In this document: piece by piece, positions 26,274 to 33,842 of the stretch
Numbering within the stretch: position 1 is the first letter of the stretch
Layout of the letters: each line of letters opens with the position of its first letter
DNA from: Pseudomonas kairouanensis
GTDB lineage: Bacteria; Pseudomonadota; Gammaproteobacteria; Pseudomonadales; Pseudomonadaceae
NCBI RefSeq assembly: GCF_004682055.1
Contig: NZ_QUZU01000019.1
Coordinates: 1-64,000 of the forward strand
Reading direction: 5' to 3'
DNA: 64,000 bases
The notes under the pieces: generated by a model
What the model was told of the DNA's origin: nothing
Databases searched by the model: none
Seen by the model: the letters and a program-made list of their open reading frames with translations, nothing else
Program-made: the position numbers and the translations under genes

Positions 26274-27662
26274 TTAGGCCTTTCTTGCATCAGCACATGG
26301 GAGTTCAATATGAAAGGCTGTTTTTCCGTTTAACGACGTACACCATATTTTTCCGTCATGCGCTTCAATAATTGATCGAGTAATCGATAAACCTAGCCCT
26401 GCATTACTTGGACTTCCTTCTCTGCGAGCTGGGTCCACGCGATAAAATCGATCAAACAGCTTTTCAAGATGCTCGGGCGCAATGGGCTCTCCCGGGTTCT
26501 CCACAGACACTGATATTGAAGTTCCTTTCTGCCGTATATCGACAGTAATACACTTTCCTTCGGGGGTGTACCGGAGCGCATTTGAGAGCAGATTAGAGAT
26601 GGCCCTGTCGAGCATAAGTACGTCACCTCGGACGCTACCCCTGCCTGTAACCTTGAGGTCGATCCCTCGCTCATCAGCCAGCAAACGGTAGTACTCGAGT
26701 AATTTCTCTACTACTGCTACCAGGTCTATCGGTTTGTTTTCATGTGTAATTAGACCGTTATCTGATTTCGCTAGAAAAAGCATTTCATCAATCATACGCC
26801 CCATACGTTTCAAGTCATCAAGATTTGAGTACAGATTGTCCTCGTAGTCCTCAATATTTCTTTTTCTAGATAAAACCACTTCAGTGTGAGTCATCAAATT
26901 GCTAACGGGTGTCCGTAATTCGTGAGCAATGTCCGCAGAGAAGTTCGATAAACGAACAAACGCATCGTCCAGTCTAGATAACATTGCGTTGAACGAGAGC
27001 ACCATCTGCTGGAGCTCTTGGGGAACGGGACCTAATGGAATACGCTCTTTGAGCGATTTAGCTGACATTGAAGCTGCTACCTGAGTGACGAGGCGAATAG
27101 GTCGCAGTCCACTACGCGCTACCATCCAGCCCAGTGCAGCACTGACCAGCGCGCTTATCACCAGCCCTATCCAAAACCATCGTTCAAGTGTCTCGAAGAA
27201 GGCCATATGTTGAGTGACATCAAAGATCAACATCACTGTCAATGGTTTATCCTGCCCCGTCACAATGGCTTGCGCCGTCACGCCTCGAAATATCTGCTCC
27301 TGGTCTCGCCACTCCCAGACATTGCTGTTTGTGATTGTTCGGAAGTCTTCAGGAACCACGATTGGACCTGGGTCAGCAAACAGGAGCTTACCGTCACCAT
27401 CGATGATAAGGGCTGTCAAATCACGATGAGCACCAAGCAGTGCCTCCAGCTCAGGCTTAACATCACTGAACTGATCAATGCTGTTCAACCCAGTCAAAAT
27501 TCTTTGCGTCGAGTGAAGCTTTTCGTTCAGCGCCTGCTGATCCAGCATCTTGAAATGATGCCGGCTGAGGTTGTTAAAACTGAGTCCAGCGACGGTGAGC
27601 ACAGCCGTTACAGCTAGCATGAACATCAGGCTCATGCGCGTAGTCAGGGACATTCGCTTCAT
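26274..27662 (-). CDS. copS: copper-sensing histidine kinase CopS/CusS
   Basis: A 462-aa heavy-metal sensor kinase with two membrane segments (about 12-32 and 165-187) framing a periplasmic sensor of about 130 residues, then a HAMP domain. The H-box is FSADIAHELRTPVSNLMTH (about 240-258), followed by the N-box RAISNLLSNALRYTPEG and G-box GLGLSITRSIIEAHDG. Its start overlaps copR by 4 nt. It should phosphorylate CopR when periplasmic Cu or Ag rises. Confidence 0.93.
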   Translation of the reverse strand: MKRMSLTTRMSLMFMLAVTAVLTVAGLSFNNLSRHHFKMLDQQALNEKLHSTQRILTGLNSIDQFSDVKPELEALLGAHRDLTALIIDGDGKLLFADPGPIVVPEDFRTITNSNVWEWRDQEQIFRGVTAQAIVTGQDKPLTVMLIFDVTQHMAFFETLERWFWIGLVISALVSAALGWMVARSGLRPIRLVTQVAASMSAKSLKERIPLGPVPQELQQMVLSFNAMLSRLDDAFVRLSNFSADIAHELRTPVSNLMTHTEVVLSRKRNIEDYEDNLYSNLDDLKRMGRMIDEMLFLAKSDNGLITHENKPIDLVAVVEKLLEYYRLLADERGIDLKVTGRGSVRGDVLMLDRAISNLLSNALRYTPEGKCITVDIRQKGTSISVSVENPGEPIAPEHLEKLFDRFYRVDPARREGSPSNAGLGLSITRSIIEAHDGKIWCTSLNGKTAFHIELPCADARKA

Positions 27663-28354
27663 TCCGACCCCGTCCCCGAATCCGGCGCATCCAGCATGTA
27701 CCCCATGCCTCGAGAGGTGTGGATAAGCTTGACCTCAAAATCATCATCAATCTTTGCTCTGAGCCTCCTGACAGCAACCTCGATGACGTTAGTATCGCTG
27801 TCAAAGTTCATGTCCCAGACCTGGGAAGCAATAAGCGACTTGGGCAGAACCTCACCTCGACGACGGAGCAGCAATTCGAGCAACGCAAACTCTTTGGCCG
27901 TTAGATCTATACGTTTGCCTGCGCGGATAACCCTGCGCTTGAGGAGGTCCACCTCCAGATCAGCCAATTTCATATGGGTTTGGGAGGGTGCAGTGGTGCC
28001 TCTACGCAGCAGCGTTCTGACGCGAGCCAGCAGTTCAGAAAATGCGAAGGGTTTGATCAGGTAATCGTCTGCGCCCAGCTCAAGTCCTTTTACTCGATCC
28101 TCAACGCGGTCTCGCGCCGTGAGGAAAAGCACTGGTACATTTTTTCCGGATGCTCTCACTTTTTGAAGTACTTCCCAGCCATCCAGCCCAGGCATCATCA
28201 CATCGAGAATCAGCAGGTCATACGCCTCGCTCAATGCGTGCTGAAGCGCGTCTTTGCCATTGGTAAAGCGATCAACATTGAACCCCGCCTCAGTGAGTCC
28301 TTGCTGCAAATAAATACCTATTTTGGGTTCGTCTTCCGCAACCAGAAGTCTCAT
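27659..28354 (-). CDS. copR: copper response regulator CopR/CusR (OmpR family)
   Basis: A 231-aa regulator starting at MRLLVAEDEPKIG (ATG at 28354); the longer reading adds an implausible leader. The phosphoacceptor Asp is in LLILDVMMPGLDGW (about D51), and the winged helix VIEVAVRRLRAKIDDDF binds DNA. It should bind the CTGACA-N5-GTAAT boxes found before several island genes, including one at 28418 between it and the divergent ptrA-like gene. copR is first and copS second in the operon. Confidence 0.94.
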   Translation of the reverse strand: MRLLVAEDEPKIGIYLQQGLTEAGFNVDRFTNGKDALQHALSEAYDLLILDVMMPGLDGWEVLQKVRASGKNVPVLFLTARDRVEDRVKGLELGADDYLIKPFAFSELLARVRTLLRRGTTAPSQTHMKLADLEVDLLKRRVIRAGKRIDLTAKEFALLELLLRRRGEVLPKSLIASQVWDMNFDSDTNVIEVAVRRLRAKIDDDFEVKLIHTSRGMGYMLDAPDSGTGSE

Positions 28355-28417
28355 GAGGATGGCTCTCGAATAATTGTGAGGCTGAGTCTGCAATGAAATG
28401 CCTCTGCCAACCAGCAG

Positions 28418-28433
28418 CTGACAGAAAAGTAAT
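28418..28433 (+). promoter_or_regulatory. CopR-like box between copR and ptrA-like gene
   Basis: CTGACAGAAAAGTAAT matches CTGACA-N5-GTAAT exactly. It lies 64 bp before copR and about 125 bp before the divergent PtrA-type gene, so it could drive both, including copRS autoregulation. Confidence 0.6.
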
Positions 28434-28558
28434 ATTGGCTTCAGGTAGATGTCAGCGAGTGCTGTCTAGGGTTCGAGCATGAGTACTTCCTGGTGCTCGA
28501 CCGACTCTTCAGCATGAAACCTAGAGGAGCCGGAGAACAAATCAAAAGGAGCTGCCTC

Positions 28559-28912
28559 ATGAACCGTTTAAAAGCCCTATTCTTTGTTAGTTCGATACTC
28601 ATCTCTGCGTCTGCGTTGGCTGAAGGTGGTGCAGATCGGATTCTGGAGCGCATGGAAAGTCTGCGCGACAAAGCCGAAGCGACCTTGGTACAAGCTGAAA
28701 AAGCTCCTGAAGGGCAACGCCATGTGCACATGGCCGAGCATATGAAAATACTGGGCGAGATCATGGACCAGCTTCATCTAGATCATCCAAAAGCATCAAT
28801 GTCACCTCAGGAACATCTCGCCTGGATGGAAAAACACGACGCCATGGTTGATGACGTTTTGAACCAAATGCAGCGCGAGCACAAACTGATGCTTTCTGAG
28901 AACCATCAGTAA
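28559..28912 (+). CDS. PtrA-type periplasmic copper-response protein
   Basis: A 117-aa protein from the ATG at 28559, preceded by AAAGGAGCTGCCTC. It has a signal peptide to ALA at about residue 20, then the mature start EGGADRILERME, which matches the PtrA-type module also found at 33458 and 41302 in this window. The body is helical with His/Met (HVHMAEHMKILGEIMDQLHLDH). PtrA of P. aeruginosa is a copper-induced protein. It is divergent from copRS with a CopR-like box between them. Direct copper binding is an inference. Confidence 0.7.
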   Translation: MNRLKALFFVSSILISASALAEGGADRILERMESLRDKAEATLVQAEKAPEGQRHVHMAEHMKILGEIMDQLHLDHPKASMSPQEHLAWMEKHDAMVDDVLNQMQREHKLMLSENHQ

Positions 28913-28952
28913 CCGAATAACTCCCACGGGGCTCTTTGAACCGCCCTGCTAG

Positions 28953-28980
28953 ACACGGCGTCATCTGGGCGCCGTGTTTT
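28953..28980 (+). terminator. terminator after the ptrA-like gene
   Basis: ACACGGCG and CGCCGTGT form an 8-bp stem with a 9-base loop, followed by TTT. It ends the short transcript before the cupredoxin gene. Confidence 0.7.
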
Positions 28981-28990
28981 CTCAGGAAAA

Positions 28991-29006
28991 CTGACAGAAA
29001 TGTAGT
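28991..29006 (+). promoter_or_regulatory. CopR-like box upstream of cupredoxin operon
   Basis: CTGACAGAAATGTAGT fits the CTGACA-N5-GTAAT pattern with one mismatch. It lies 73 bp before the cupredoxin gene, first of the cupredoxin-DUF2933-copA-copZ group. Confidence 0.55.
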
Positions 29007-29078
29007 GTTCAAGTCAGTTAACGGGCAGCTCTATCCCTTTAGCATAGCTAGTGTTTTCCACTTGCTCTCGAGGTCACC

Positions 29079-29615
29079 ATGAAAACTAAGCTCATTACCC
29101 CAGTTATTGCGGCAATCACCCTACTCCTCGGCGCTACGGCGATGGCCAGCGTAGGTCATGGGAAAGAGGATATCGGTCAGCCTGGAGTCGCCTCAGAGGT
29201 CACTCGCACGGTTGATGTGGAGATGGGCGATATTTTCTTCAAAACTAAAAGCGTCGACGTAAAGCCCGGTGAAACAGTTCGCTTTGTACTTCACAACAAA
29301 GGGGCGTTGCTCCACGAGTTCAATATCGGCCAAGCCGCTGCTCACGCGGCGCACCAAAAAGAAATGGCGAGCATGTTCCAGAATGGAACGCTTACACCCA
29401 CCGGAACTGGAAAAATGTCGGGCAACATGGGCCATAGCATGGGAGGCATGAAGATGGTTGGAATGGAACACAACGACCCGAATAGCGTGCTGATCGAGCC
29501 AGGGGCAACCAAGGAGTTGATCTGGACCTTCAACAACACAACTGGACTCCAATTTGCCTGCAACGTGCCAGGTCATTACCAGTCGGGGATGGTCGGTCAA
29601 TTTGACTTGAAGTAA
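29079..29615 (+). CDS. cupredoxin (CopI-like)
   Basis: A 178-aa periplasmic protein with a signal peptide to about residue 23. The cupredoxin copper site is clear: His in LLHEFNIG, then CNVPGHYQSGMVGQF giving Cys, His and Met ligands. An inserted Met/His-rich loop (GNMGHSMGGMKMVGMEH) between strands may hold extra copper. Similar proteins (CopI) protect the periplasm from Cu. It has a CopR-like box 73 bp before the start and leads a copper export operon. Confidence 0.88.
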   Translation: MKTKLITPVIAAITLLLGATAMASVGHGKEDIGQPGVASEVTRTVDVEMGDIFFKTKSVDVKPGETVRFVLHNKGALLHEFNIGQAAAHAAHQKEMASMFQNGTLTPTGTGKMSGNMGHSMGGMKMVGMEHNDPNSVLIEPGATKELIWTFNNTTGLQFACNVPGHYQSGMVGQFDLK

Positions 29616-29709
29616 GCCTGAACCGCCCGCAAAAACCGCGTCGACGCAAGAGTTCGCTATGCTCTGAGGCAGAGATCAGAGCAACACGCTCACACACTGG
29701 GTCTAGATC

Positions 29710-29955
29710 ATGGATAACCATCAGCATCCGGCTGGAAGCACCTCCCCACCATTTTGGAGGCGCAAAACAGGCGTTGTACTGATCATGCTCGTTGCGATCG
29801 GTGCCTTTTACGGGGTGCGGGAACATTTCACCCACGTTTATCCGTATTTGCCCTATCTCATCCTGTTGATCTGTCCATTGATGCATTTTTTTGGGCATGG
29901 ACATGGCGGACATGCCCATGGCGATCAGGCAGGAACCAACGAGGAAGAGAAATAG
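29710..29955 (+). CDS. DUF2933 small membrane protein
   Basis: An 81-aa protein with two short membrane segments (about 20-38 and 46-60) and a His/Gly-rich tail HFFGHGHGGHAHGD. This is the DUF2933 pattern, small proteins often encoded next to copper ATPases. Its stop is 2 nt before the copA start, so they are co-translated. The His tail suggests metal binding. The function of the family is not established. Confidence 0.82.
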   Translation: MDNHQHPAGSTSPPFWRRKTGVVLIMLVAIGAFYGVREHFTHVYPYLPYLILLICPLMHFFGHGHGGHAHGDQAGTNEEEK

Positions 29956-29957
29956 CT

Positions 29958-32315
29958 ATGCCCACTACACCGAGCCACCACGATCACGGTCCCGCCCACG
30001 CTGCCTCGCCCCATGACGGTGATCTACGTGACCCGGTGTGCGGTATGGCGGTTACACCTCCAAGTAAATTTGGCGAGTCTTACCAAGGACAGACGTATCA
30101 ATTTTGTAGCCAGAAATGCCAAGAGAAATTTCGGGCAGATCCAGAACGCTACATTGGTAATCATCCCAGCGCTGAACCCAGCAGCGCCGCTATAGAGCCC
30201 GCGCTACAGGTAGCCACTGAGTTTACCTGTCCTATGCACCCGGAAATAAGACAGCCAGGGCCCGGCAATTGCCCTAAATGTGGCATGACATTAGAGCCGG
30301 TCATGCCCGCGCTTGATGACGATGACAAAACCGAGCTCCTGGATTTCACCCGCCGCTTTTGGTGGTCGCTGCCTTTAACCGTAATGGTGGCCCTTCTAGC
30401 CATGGCGGGTCACTCATTACAACTCTTCCATGGTTCGATTCAAAACTGGATCGAGTTCGCTCTTGCCACTCCGGTCACCTTATGGGCAGGTTGGCCCTTT
30501 TTTGTAAGAGGCATAGCATCTGTTAGAAATCGCAGTCCAAACATGTGGACTCTGATTGGTTTAGGTACTGCCGCAGCCTATCTTTACAGCGTCGCGGCAA
30601 CCCTATTTCCCCAAAGTTTTCCCACCACCTTCATGCAAGATGGACGCATCGGCGTATACTTCGAAGCCGCTGCGGTCATCATCTCGCTCACCTTGCTTGG
30701 GCAAATTCTTGAGCTCAAAGCACGTTCACAAACCTCTGCCGCCATTAAGTCCCTTCTAGGCCTGTCTCCCAAAACTGCACGCAAGATCAATGATGATGGT
30801 CAGGAGGAAGACATTCCTCTTACCCATGTTCACTTGGGAGACCATTTGCGGGTCAGACCTGGTGAAAAAGTGCCAGTAGATGGCTCTGTACTCGAGGGAG
30901 AAAGTGCGGTGGATGAATCCATGCTCACTGGTGAACCTGTGCCGGTCATGAAAAGAGCGGGGGATAGTCTGATCGGTGCCACGCTTAATACTCATGGAAG
31001 CTTGGTGATGGAGGCGCGAAAGGTCGGCGCTGACACTATGCTGTCGCAGATAGTACAAATGGTCGCACTAGCCCAACGCTCCAAAGCGCCCATGCAACGA
31101 ATGGCCGACTCGATCGCCGGCTACTTTGTGATGGCGGTTATCGCGATTGCGTTGCTGACCCTCTTAGGCTGGGGACTGTTCGGCCCTGAACCCAGCTGGG
31201 TCTTCGGCCTGATCAACGCTGTCGCCGTACTTATCATCGCTTGCCCCTGTGCACTGGGTCTGGCAACGCCCATGTCGATCATGGTTTCGACGGGTAAAGC
31301 CGCCAGTATGGGTGTGCTGTTCAGGGATGCCAGTGCCATCGAAAATCTCTGCAAGATCGACACACTGATTGTCGATAAAACGGGGACCCTGACAGAGGGA
31401 CGGCCGGTATTTCACAGTGTGGAGGCCACACCAGATTTCAACCCACACGATGTGCTTCAACTGGCCGCTAGCCTTGATCAAGGCAGCGAACATCCTTTGG
31501 CTCATGCCATCGTCGATCACGCCCGAACTGAAAATGTTGCGCTCACCAAGCCTGAATCGTTTGAGTCCGGATCAGGGATTGGAGTCAGTGGCCTCGTTGG
31601 TGGCAAGAAAGTACAGCTGGGCAACACTGCACTTATGGAAGCTGCCGGCGTGAGCACTAAGGTCTTACAAGACCGTGCAGAGTTGTTGCGCCTTGAAGGC
31701 ATCAGCATCATCTATCTAGCAGTTGACGGGGTCTTGGCGGGGTTACTGGCGGTCTCAGACCCGATAAAACCAACCTCTAAAGAAGCAGTCACCAAGCTTA
31801 AGGCTGATAACGTAAAAATCATCATGGCCACCGGAGACGGGATCACCACCGCACGTGCTGTCGCCAGGGAGATGGGTATTGAAGAGGTTCATGGTGAAGT
31901 GAAACCTCAGGACAAGGAGCGTCTGGTAGCCGACCTCCAGCAATACGGTCGAAAGGTTGCCATGGCCGGCGACGGTATCAACGACGCACCGGCCTTGGCG
32001 CGAGCTGATGTGGGCATTGCCATGGGGACAGGGACTGACGTCGCGATGAATAGCGCGCAGCTCACGCTGGTAAAAGGCGACCTGATGGGGATTTTACGGG
32101 CACGGGCACTTTCGGTTGCAACGGTAAAAAACATGCGGCAAAACTTAGGTTTCGCCTTCCTTTACAACTCAATGGGTATTCCCCTCGCCGCAGGCCTGCT
32201 CTATCCACTGACGGGACACCTTCTGTCGCCAATGATCGCTGCGTTAGCCATGAGCGTCAGTTCTGCATCTGTAGTTTTCAATGCTTTGAGATTGAGGAAT
32301 ACCCGAATAGATTGA
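29958..32315 (+). CDS. copA: Cu(I)-exporting P1B-type ATPase (CopA) with YHS domain
   Basis: A 785-aa P-type ATPase from the ATG at 29958; a longer reading frame upstream overlaps DUF2933 and is not used. The N-terminus has a His run, a YHS domain (DPVCGMAVTPPSKFG) and a heavy-metal-binding domain (FTCPMHPEIRQPGPGNCPKCGM) in place of HMA repeats. Core motifs are TGE (SMLTGEPVPV), the metal-translocating CPC (IIACPCALGLATP), DKTGTLTEG, and GDGINDAPALARADVGIAMG. C-terminal YN and MSVSS motifs indicate the Cu/Ag P1B-1 class. It exports Cu(I) from the cytoplasm. Confidence 0.95.
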   Translation: MPTTPSHHDHGPAHAASPHDGDLRDPVCGMAVTPPSKFGESYQGQTYQFCSQKCQEKFRADPERYIGNHPSAEPSSAAIEPALQVATEFTCPMHPEIRQPGPGNCPKCGMTLEPVMPALDDDDKTELLDFTRRFWWSLPLTVMVALLAMAGHSLQLFHGSIQNWIEFALATPVTLWAGWPFFVRGIASVRNRSPNMWTLIGLGTAAAYLYSVAATLFPQSFPTTFMQDGRIGVYFEAAAVIISLTLLGQILELKARSQTSAAIKSLLGLSPKTARKINDDGQEEDIPLTHVHLGDHLRVRPGEKVPVDGSVLEGESAVDESMLTGEPVPVMKRAGDSLIGATLNTHGSLVMEARKVGADTMLSQIVQMVALAQRSKAPMQRMADSIAGYFVMAVIAIALLTLLGWGLFGPEPSWVFGLINAVAVLIIACPCALGLATPMSIMVSTGKAASMGVLFRDASAIENLCKIDTLIVDKTGTLTEGRPVFHSVEATPDFNPHDVLQLAASLDQGSEHPLAHAIVDHARTENVALTKPESFESGSGIGVSGLVGGKKVQLGNTALMEAAGVSTKVLQDRAELLRLEGISIIYLAVDGVLAGLLAVSDPIKPTSKEAVTKLKADNVKIIMATGDGITTARAVAREMGIEEVHGEVKPQDKERLVADLQQYGRKVAMAGDGINDAPALARADVGIAMGTGTDVAMNSAQLTLVKGDLMGILRARALSVATVKNMRQNLGFAFLYNSMGIPLAAGLLYPLTGHLLSPMIAALAMSVSSASVVFNALRLRNTRID

Positions 32316-32426
32316 GAGTAACCGATGCTCGCAGCCCGCAAGATATAACTCTTGACCTTACCGTGGTGTCAACGTTGATGCTGTTGTTGCGGTGAAAAGA
32401 GACCGCCCAGCACAAGAGGAATAACC

Positions 32427-32627
32427 ATGTTCGTCTTAAACGTATCAGGCATTGGTTGCGGTAGCTGCGTCAGCAAAATCACCAAAGCGATCCAGTCACT
32501 GGACAGCGAGGCTACGGTTTCCGTAGATCGCGCTGCCGGTAAAGTGAGCGTCGAAAGTAGCGAAAACCCAGAGCAGGTCCGTAAAACTGTCGAAGCACTC
32601 GGGTTCCCTTCCCAAATCAGCGCCTGA
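32427..32627 (+). CDS. copZ: copper chaperone CopZ (HMA domain)
   Basis: A 66-aa heavy-metal-associated domain with the ferredoxin-like fold. The metal site is GIGCGSCVSKI (CxxC at about residues 11-14), with glycine where CopZ/Atx1 proteins usually have methionine/threonine. It probably carries Cu(I) to the CopA ATPase encoded just upstream, which has no HMA domain of its own. The gap to copA is 111 bp. A hairpin terminator overlaps its stop. Confidence 0.9.
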   Translation: MFVLNVSGIGCGSCVSKITKAIQSLDSEATVSVDRAAGKVSVESSENPEQVRKTVEALGFPSQISA

Positions 32628-32637
32628 GGCGCTGATT
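32615..32637 (+). terminator. terminator-like hairpin at copZ end
   Basis: AATCAGCGCC-TGA-GGCGCTGATT is a perfect 10-bp stem whose loop is the copZ stop codon. The following T-tract is poor. It probably ends the cupredoxin-copA-copZ transcript. Confidence 0.6.
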
Positions 32638-32657
32638 CCCTCGCTGGGTAAAGTTTA

Positions 32658-33071
32658 TTATTCACCTCGCAGAGCTTTAAGTAGCCCCTTAAATGCTCCA
32701 TTTAATCTAGTAAAGGCGGTTTCGAAATGAATTTCATTTTCCGTATACTTTGCGACCTCGACCTGTCGATCCACAGTATTTTGATCAATGGAAGGTTGGT
32801 TCGGCGTACTGTAAAGCAAAGCACCGCTGTGAATATCACTTGCTAATTCGTTTACGGCAATATGTTTCGGGTTTGTTGTTTTTAAAGAGAACGGAGTAGC
32901 CAAACCTCCCGTTGTTTGGCTAGCCAGTACAGCAGAAAAGTCCAAGTCTCTGGCCTTAAAGTTAGGAGTGTCGGCATTAGCAATGTTATTGCTAAGTACC
33001 TCAGCTCGTTGGCTGCGAAAAAGTAATGCTCTTTCTGCGGAGCCAAGCGCTTTTTCAAAATTAATACTCAC
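32658..33071 (-). CDS. flgB: orphan flagellar rod protein FlgB
   Basis: A 137-aa FlgB, full length for the family. The N-terminal signature ALLFRSQRAEVLSNNIANADTPNFKARDLDF (quoted in outline, residues about 16-45) is the flagellar basal-body rod motif with the ANADTPNFKARD core, and the C-terminal EVAKYTENEIHFETAFTRLNG is also typical. FlgB is the proximal rod subunit. No other flagellar gene is near: it sits opposite the copper genes, between copZ and the second ptrA-like gene, and is visibly more AT-rich than they are. It is intact, so a moonlighting or spare copy is possible. The chromosomal flgB must lie elsewhere. Confidence 0.9.
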   Translation of the reverse strand: MSINFEKALGSAERALLFRSQRAEVLSNNIANADTPNFKARDLDFSAVLASQTTGGLATPFSLKTTNPKHIAVNELASDIHSGALLYSTPNQPSIDQNTVDRQVEVAKYTENEIHFETAFTRLNGAFKGLLKALRGE

Positions 33072-33457
33072 CGGTGGCCACCTTTAGTTACGCCGCCATT
33101 TAATTCCCACCTATCGAACACTCAAGTTCTTAACGTAGTGCGTCCGAGCCGATGTATGATTTCAGCGAAAACTCAAAAAACGCCACGCCATCGTGCAGTG
33201 ACCGGAAACTTACAACACCGCACAGGTAAATTTTAGATGGTGGATGGAGGTTATGTGTCGTTGGATAGCTTAGACCTTACGGACTAATCACTCTGTATCT
33301 CAAGAGAAATATCGCAACCTGACACAACTGTAATATTGGCCTAAGCTTCCTGACAGGGGATGAGTCTTATAGTCCTATTGAGCCTCAAGCTCACCCCCAA
33401 AGAGTCAACGACTGATGTGGATTCAGGGGTTACCAATAATCATCCGAGGCCCCCCAA
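33072..33457. other. intergenic region flgB / ptrA-like gene
   Basis: 386 bp, AT-rich near flgB, with no ORF of note. Divergent promoters are expected. The only motif I can name is the CopR-like box at 33319-33334. Confidence 0.4.
33319..33334 (+). promoter_or_regulatory. CopR-like box upstream of ptrA-like gene
   Basis: CTGACACAACTGTAAT matches CTGACA-N5-GTAAT exactly and lies about 125 bp before the PtrA-type gene, a spacing similar to that at 28418. Confidence 0.6.
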
Positions 33458-33664
33458 ATGAACCCTATCAAAACCTTGTTCGTCATCGCGGCTCTGACCG
33501 TCTCTTCTTTGGCTATGGCTGAAGGCGGTGGTGACCGGACTTTCGCACGCATGGAAGTGGCCAGGAATAATTCGATGGAATCGTACCGAGTAGCTCAAAC
33601 GCAAAATGCCCAACCTCCCGTCGCTGAAAGCAAAGCCAAGGCGATGGATCACAAGAATTGCTAA
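33458..33664 (+). CDS. ptrA: PtrA-type small periplasmic protein
   Basis: A 68-aa protein with a signal peptide ending LAMA (residue about 21). The mature part starts EGGGDRTFARMEVARNNSMESYRVAQ and ends MDHKNC. This is the pattern of P. aeruginosa PtrA, a small copper-induced protein first described as a repressor of type III secretion. It shares its leader and mature start with the genes at 28559 and 41302. Exact CopR-like boxes lie on both sides, one before it and one before the next gene. Confidence 0.8.
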   Translation: MNPIKTLFVIAALTVSSLAMAEGGGDRTFARMEVARNNSMESYRVAQTQNAQPPVAESKAKAMDHKNC

Positions 33665-33682
33665 ATAGCTGGGCCCTCCAAG

Positions 33683-33698
33683 CTGACAGAAATGTAAT
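33683..33698 (+). promoter_or_regulatory. CopR-like box upstream of copA oxidase
   Basis: CTGACAGAAATGTAAT matches CTGACA-N5-GTAAT exactly and lies 145 bp before the multicopper oxidase gene. Confidence 0.62.
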
Positions 33699-33842
33699 CA
33701 CTGCGGTGGTTTAAATGTGGCAATTTCTGAACTCGCTTGCCGTAAGAGTTTGTCTTTTGTGACGGCGGGCAAAGCTGATCCGGGCAACTCATGATCGGTT
33801 GTTTCGCACGGCTTCCCTTTTGACTGATTGGAAATAAACGGC

